From Porticoccus sp963974675 (GTDB taxonomy: Bacteria; Pseudomonadota; Gammaproteobacteria; Pseudomonadales; Porticoccaceae), in the NCBI GenBank assembly GCA_963974675.1, contig CAXBDQ010000008.1, forward strand, positions 1-64,000: a DNA stretch of 64,000 nt, given 5' to 3'. The stretch's first letter is position 1. Each line of letters opens with the position of its first letter. The translations under genes were made by a program, and so were the position numbers. Below the pieces are notes generated by a model, which saw only the letters and a list, made by a program, of their open reading frames with translations, searched no databases and was not told the DNA's origin. Below are positions 63,942 to 64,000 of this stretch, in pieces.

Positions 63942-64000
63942 ATGAAAACACGATCTTTTCCTAAAAATTCTGGAGCCTGTACTGAGAGCACTTTCATTGG
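63942..64000 (+). CDS. Possible start of a gene cut by the window edge
   Basis: An ATG with AAGGGG 5 nt upstream opens a frame of 19 codons (KTRSFPKNSGACTESTFIG) that is still open at the window end. The AT-rich region before it (63732-63941) could hold a promoter. Nothing can be said about the product. Confidence 0.4.
   Translation, partial: MKTRSFPKNSGACTESTFI

Overview
The window looks like core chromosome of a moderate-G+C marine gammaproteobacterium of the Pseudomonadales/Cellvibrionales kind. The reasons are the Na+-translocating NADH:quinone reductase operon (nqrABCDEF-apbE-nqrM), a FimL-like protein, NhaB, a RecB/AddA-like helicase paired with an AddB-like nuclease, and a gene order that, from memory, follows two Pseudomonas aeruginosa blocks. 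One block is topA - two small conserved genes - lexA - nagZ - mtnP - csiV - mfd - gap - nqr. The other is mltD - gloB - methyltransferase - rnhA - dnaQ - nhaB - fimL - nudC - sohB - cysI - metH - nfuA. No rRNA, tRNA, CRISPR array, insertion sequence or prophage was recognised.

Layout. 1-2.2 kb: an AbiTii-domain protein (possible phage defence) and tatD. 2.4-4.7 kb: a Fur-box-controlled FecA-like TonB-dependent receptor with its own terminator. 4.9-8.2 kb: lytic transglycosylase Slt, a universal stress protein and a one-TM protein. 8.3-17.3 kb: topA, two small conserved genes, lexA with two operator-like boxes, a LOG-family hydrolase, nagZ, a YnaI-like MscS channel and mtnP. 17.4-24.3 kb: csiV-mfd (4-bp overlap), an unrecognised lipoprotein and a GAPDH with a long N-terminal extension. 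24.6-31.8 kb: the Na+-NQR operon with its flavin transferase and maturation factor. 31.9-36.7 kb: mltD, gloB, methyltransferase, rnhA, dnaQ. 36.8-44 kb: nhaB, fimL-like, nudC, a membrane protein, sohB and a KefB-type antiporter. 44.3-53.7 kb: sulfite reductase with a DUF934 partner, a 42-residue membrane protein, DUF2970, metH, nfuA, a TetR regulator and DAHP synthase. 53.8-62.4 kb: the AddAB-like pair, rmuC and DUF2489. 62.4-64 kb: an unexplained palindrome-rich stretch, DUF1330, a small membrane protein and possibly the start of a further gene.

Themes. Energy and sodium cycling: NQR pumps Na+ out and NhaB exchanges it for protons. Cell-wall turnover: Slt, MltD, NagZ, CsiV. DNA repair and SOS: LexA, Mfd, TopA, the AddAB-like pair, RmuC, DnaQ, RnhA. 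Methionine and sulfur metabolism: CysI, MetH, MtnP, NfuA.

I did not find a clearly new multi-gene system. The best leads are an intrinsic terminator inside the first codons of apbE, the AbiTii gene at the left edge, an unlisted 42-residue membrane protein beside metH, the hairpin-rich stretch at 62.4-62.9 kb, and a recurring design in which convergent genes share a bidirectional terminator that holds a stop codon.
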